NCBI RefSeq assembly: GCF_014203645.1
Contig: NZ_JACHJL010000002.1
Location: 682,001-746,000, forward strand
Direction: 5' to 3'
Source of the DNA: Streptomyces zagrosensis
Lineage (GTDB): Bacteria; Actinomycetota; Actinomycetes; Streptomycetales; Streptomycetaceae
Length of the DNA: 64,000 bases
Numbering within the stretch: the first letter of the stretch is position 1; every line of letters starts with the position of its first letter. The position numbers and the translations under genes were made by a program. This document shows, piece after piece, positions 60,997-64,000 of the stretch. Below the pieces are notes generated by a model. It saw only the letters and a program-made list of their open reading frames with translations. It searched no databases and had not been told where the DNA came from.

Positions 60997-63219
60997 CTAT
61001 TGGGGGGTGCGCGGCTCCGCCGGGCCGGTGGCGGTGCGGTCGTGGTGGGGGCCGTCGTTGTCAGCCGCCTCGCTCGAACGGTCGGCGGGCCGCAGATGCC
61101 GCTGCACGAAGGCGATCTCCATCCGAAGCTGCTTGATTCGCTCCTCCACAACGAGCGAGCCATGCCCTGCGTCGTATCGGTACACCTCGTGCGGTACGCC
61201 GCGCCGCTCAAGTCGGGTGACGTAGTTCTCGACCTGCCGGATCGGACACCGCGGGTCGTTCACCCCGGCCGAGATGTAGACCGGGGCCCGTACTTGATCG
61301 ACATAGGTGAGCGGGGACGATGCGGCGAAGCGCTCCGGGACCTCCTCCGGTGTGCCACCCAACAGCGTGCGGTCCATCGCCTTCAGCGCCTCCATTTCGT
61401 CGTGGTACGCGGTGACGTAATCGGCGACCGGGACCGCTGCCAGGCCAGCCGCCCACGCATCGGGCTGGGTGCCGAGGCCGAGCAGTGTGAGATAGCCACC
61501 CCACGAGCCGCCCGATAGCACCAGCCGCTGCGGGTCGGCGAGCCCACAGGACACGGCCCACTCGCGCACCGCCGCGATGTCCTCCAGTTCGATCAGTCCG
61601 ACCCGGTGCTTGAGGGCGTCCGTCCAGGCTCGGCCGTACCCCGTTGAGCCGCGGTAGTTGACCCGTACCACCGCGTACCCGTGGTCCACCCAGGCGGCCG
61701 GTCCGCTCGCGAACGCGTCACTGTCGTGCCAGGTCGGGCCGCCATGGATGTCGAAGACGGTGGGGAATGGACCCTCGCCTTGCGGCCGTTGTACCAGCGC
61801 GTGCACCCGGCCGCCGGGGCTGTCCACCCAGGCGTCGGTGACCGGCACCGAGTCCGGCGCCTGAGCAAGCCCGCCCGGCAGCGACGGGGGCTCCAGCACG
61901 ACGCGGCCAGTCGTCGAGCGCACCTGCGGTGGCCGCTGGGCCGACGACCACAAGAACTCGACCGAGCCGTCTGGGCGGGCCGTCGCCCCTGAGATGGTGC
62001 CCTTCGGCGTCTCCACCCGGGTCAGCGCACCATCGGCCAGCTCATAGCGCCATAGCTCGCTGCGTGCTTGGTAGCTGTGGTCGATCAGCAGCGCACCGCC
62101 GTCCGGATACCACTCAGCGCCCACATCACCCGGCAGATCGATGGTGAGCGCGCGCTCCTCACCAGTGAGCGGATTCCAGATCATCGGCTCCCACCGGCCT
62201 CGCCGCTGGTGCCCTACGAGCAGCCGCGCATCGCCATCCACCGGCACGAAGCCCAGCACGGAGAGCCCCAACTCCTCCTCGCCGCCCTTGGTGTCGTCCA
62301 ACTCGGCGACGGTCGTGCCGTCCAGCCGCACCACCCGGATCGCCGAGTGCATCGCGTCGCCATGCTCGGTGTGCTCAATGGCGAGCAGGTGCGCGTCGTG
62401 GGAGAGGTCACCGACACCGGCCGACTGGCGATGCCGGTAGATCTCCACCGGCTCGGGGCCCGCACCCGCACCGGCTGCGCTGTCGGCACTCCCGGCCGCG
62501 CTGGGGTGGCCGGGAGTGCCGCCTGTGTGGGTCACGAGGTCCGCGGCCCGTACGACATGGATGACCGAGCCCTCCTCATCCGTGGAACGGCCGATGACCG
62601 CCGTGCCGTCCAGGCCGAGCGCGAGACCTGCTGGATAGGACGCCGCCAGTTTCGGCACGGCGGGCTCGTCATGCCCACCCGTGAACGGCTGCCGAAGCCA
62701 GACACCGAACTCGTCCCCATCGTTGTCGGAAAACCACCAGATCCACTGGCCATCGGGGGACAGCACGCCGTCCGTGGTGCCGTTCGGCCGGTCGGTCACC
62801 TGTCGCTGCTCGCCCGTCGCCCGGTCCCAGGCGTACAACTCATACGTGCCCGTGGCATTCGACACGAACAGCGACCGCTCCGGTGCGCCCTCCGCCCAGT
62901 CTGGCAATCCGACGCGCGCTGCCCGGAACCGCTTCTCCCAGTCGGGCCACTGCGCATCAGGAGCGACATCAGTGGTCGGATCAGCAGCGGCAGCGGGGGG
63001 CGTAGCGAGGTCAGCGGACGCGGGGGCCCCTGTCGGTGCCGATCCCGTCGCCGACGCTCCGTGGCCGTCAGCGCCCGGTTCTTCCCGGGCGTCCGTGTGC
63101 GCTCCCGCGACACCTTCCCCGCTCGTGGTTACAGCGTCGATGCCCGCCCGACCGCTGATCTCCTCCCTCTCGCCCACCTGGTCCGCCCCGCCCCGCGCCG
63201 CTTCACTGCTCTCAGTCAT
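60997..63219 (-). CDS. S9-family prolyl oligopeptidase-type peptidase
   Basis: 740 residues from ATG 63219. About 70 low-complexity residues precede a seven-bladed propeller region (LFVSNATGTYELYAWDR, TDGVLSPDGQWIWWFSD). The C-terminal alpha/beta hydrolase has GGPTWHDSDAF, the nucleophile Ser in LSGGSWGGYLTLLGLG, Asp in AGVNDPRCPIRQ and His in RYDAGHGSLVVEERI. It cleaves short peptides in the cytoplasm; no signal peptide. Seventy bases separate it from the divergent methyltransferase. Confidence 0.9.
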   Translation of the reverse strand: MTESSEAARGGADQVGEREEISGRAGIDAVTTSGEGVAGAHTDAREEPGADGHGASATGSAPTGAPASADLATPPAAAADPTTDVAPDAQWPDWEKRFRAARVGLPDWAEGAPERSLFVSNATGTYELYAWDRATGEQRQVTDRPNGTTDGVLSPDGQWIWWFSDNDGDEFGVWLRQPFTGGHDEPAVPKLAASYPAGLALGLDGTAVIGRSTDEEGSVIHVVRAADLVTHTGGTPGHPSAAGSADSAAGAGAGPEPVEIYRHRQSAGVGDLSHDAHLLAIEHTEHGDAMHSAIRVVRLDGTTVAELDDTKGGEEELGLSVLGFVPVDGDARLLVGHQRRGRWEPMIWNPLTGEERALTIDLPGDVGAEWYPDGGALLIDHSYQARSELWRYELADGALTRVETPKGTISGATARPDGSVEFLWSSAQRPPQVRSTTGRVVLEPPSLPGGLAQAPDSVPVTDAWVDSPGGRVHALVQRPQGEGPFPTVFDIHGGPTWHDSDAFASGPAAWVDHGYAVVRVNYRGSTGYGRAWTDALKHRVGLIELEDIAAVREWAVSCGLADPQRLVLSGGSWGGYLTLLGLGTQPDAWAAGLAAVPVADYVTAYHDEMEALKAMDRTLLGGTPEEVPERFAASSPLTYVDQVRAPVYISAGVNDPRCPIRQVENYVTRLERRGVPHEVYRYDAGHGSLVVEERIKQLRMEIAFVQRHLRPADRSSEAADNDGPHHDRTATGPAEPRTPQ

Positions 63220-63289
63220 GACCCCATTCTGCGCCGCCCGGACCAGAACTCGCTGGCGAGCTCTCCTGCCTGTGGATAACCTCCCAGAC

Positions 63290-64000
63290 ATGCCCAATCG
63301 ACCGGCGCCGCAGGACTGGCGAGAGGCGAACCGTGCCATGTGGGACGAGCGGGTCCCCCTCCACGTGGCCAGCGACTTTTACGACCTTGACGCGTTTCGT
63401 AGAGGCAAGGACTCGCTCAGCGACTTCCATATCGCGGAGGTCGGCGACGTCACCGGGAAATCGGTGCTGCACCTCCAGTGCCACCTTGGCCTCGATGCCC
63501 TCTCCTTCGCCCGGCGCGGCGCATCCCAGGTCGTCGGCCTTGATTTCTCGGAGCCCGCGGTGGACGCTGCCCGCGACCTCGCCGCCGAACTCGGCTTCGG
63601 GCCCGACCGTGCGTCCTTCGTCACCGCCGACGTCTATGACGCGGTGGAGGCCGTACCGGACGCCTCGTACGACATCGTCTATACCGGTATTGGCGCGCTG
63701 TGTTGGCTCCCCGACATCGTGCTCTGGGCGGAGACCGCCGCCTCGCTCGTCGCGCCGGGTGGCTTCCTCTACCTCTGTGAATTCCATCCGCTGACGGACG
63801 CACTGGACGACGAGTCCGCCACCCACATCGCGTACGACTACTTCAACCGCGAGCCGTGGATCGACGAGACCCCCGGCACCTACGCCGACTTCAGCGCTCC
63901 GACCATCAACAACCGCCGGGTGGAATGGCAGCATCCGCTGGGCTCGGTCATCACGGCGCTCGCTGCTACCGGGCTACGCATCGAATTCCTTCATGAGCAC
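63290..64000 (+). CDS. SAM-dependent methyltransferase (cut by window edge)
   Basis: 237 codons from ATG 63290 to the window end. Class I motifs: motif I VLHLQCHLGLDALSFARRGA, VVGLDFSEPAVDAA, FVTADVYDAVEAVPDASYDI and GGFLYLCEFHPL. WREANRAMWDERVPLHVASDF at the N-terminus is characteristic of a common actinobacterial methyltransferase_11-type group. The C-terminus is missing; the substrate is not known. Confidence 0.85.
   Translation, partial: MPNRPAPQDWREANRAMWDERVPLHVASDFYDLDAFRRGKDSLSDFHIAEVGDVTGKSVLHLQCHLGLDALSFARRGASQVVGLDFSEPAVDAARDLAAELGFGPDRASFVTADVYDAVEAVPDASYDIVYTGIGALCWLPDIVLWAETAASLVAPGGFLYLCEFHPLTDALDDESATHIAYDYFNREPWIDETPGTYADFSAPTINNRRVEWQHPLGSVITALAATGLRIEFLHEH

Overview
The base composition (about 70% G+C), frequent GTG starts, purine-rich ribosome binding sites and gene families (MocR regulator, TPR-containing XRE regulators, DUF317, DUF5063, SigE-family sigma factor) point to a Streptomyces or very close actinomycete chromosome. 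Both ends are cut inside SAM-dependent methyltransferase genes.

Layout. 0-13 kb: methyltransferase (cut) and divergent MocR regulator, TauE/SafE permease, an unknown protein, an ABC-F ATPase, an XRE/TPR regulator facing a translationally coupled cassette of small Cys/His proteins (8.1-9.6 kb), a DUF72 protein and a secreted M6-like metalloprotease. 13-17 kb: an APH(6)-like kinase, an HNH nuclease resembling phosphorothioate-dependent restriction enzymes, a WYL regulator that has lost its sensor domain, and an epoxide hydrolase with a large acidic/Gly-rich insertion. 18-23.3 kb: a compact same-strand operon encoding a haem-oxygenase-like diiron oxidase, a PLP aminotransferase-like enzyme, a large FAD/NAD(P) oxidoreductase, a cupin and an O-methyltransferase. 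I read it as an unassigned small-molecule pathway. 23.7-30.4 kb: SWIM protein plus SNF2 helicase, a CcbP-like protein, an antitoxin with a ruined PIN toxin, and a beta-lactamase-fold esterase.

30.5-39.4 kb is accessory DNA: a second XRE/TPR regulator, fused remnants of an ATPase and another small gene, a small peptide followed by a JmjC-type oxygenase and an aldo/keto reductase with a convergent phosphotransferase, an IS110-family insertion, an orphan Pycsar-type membrane effector and a DUF317 pseudogene. 39.4-48.0 kb is an integrated element flanked by a 116-bp direct repeat covering the 3' half of tRNA-Ser(GGA) and its terminator. It carries a broken tyrosine integrase, a 5'-truncated Nudix gene, small Cys-rich genes and one very large Type ISP restriction-modification protein. 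It looks like an actinomycete integrative element that lost its transfer functions and kept a phage-defence cargo.

48-64 kb is conserved core: SRP RNA, dnaX, ybaB, recR, a DUF5063 gene, lysC-asd (aspartate pathway), a SigE-family sigma factor with a coupled membrane protein, a SURF1 protein, an S9 peptidase and the second methyltransferase. Functional assignments rest on motifs and family resemblance read by eye; no database search was run.
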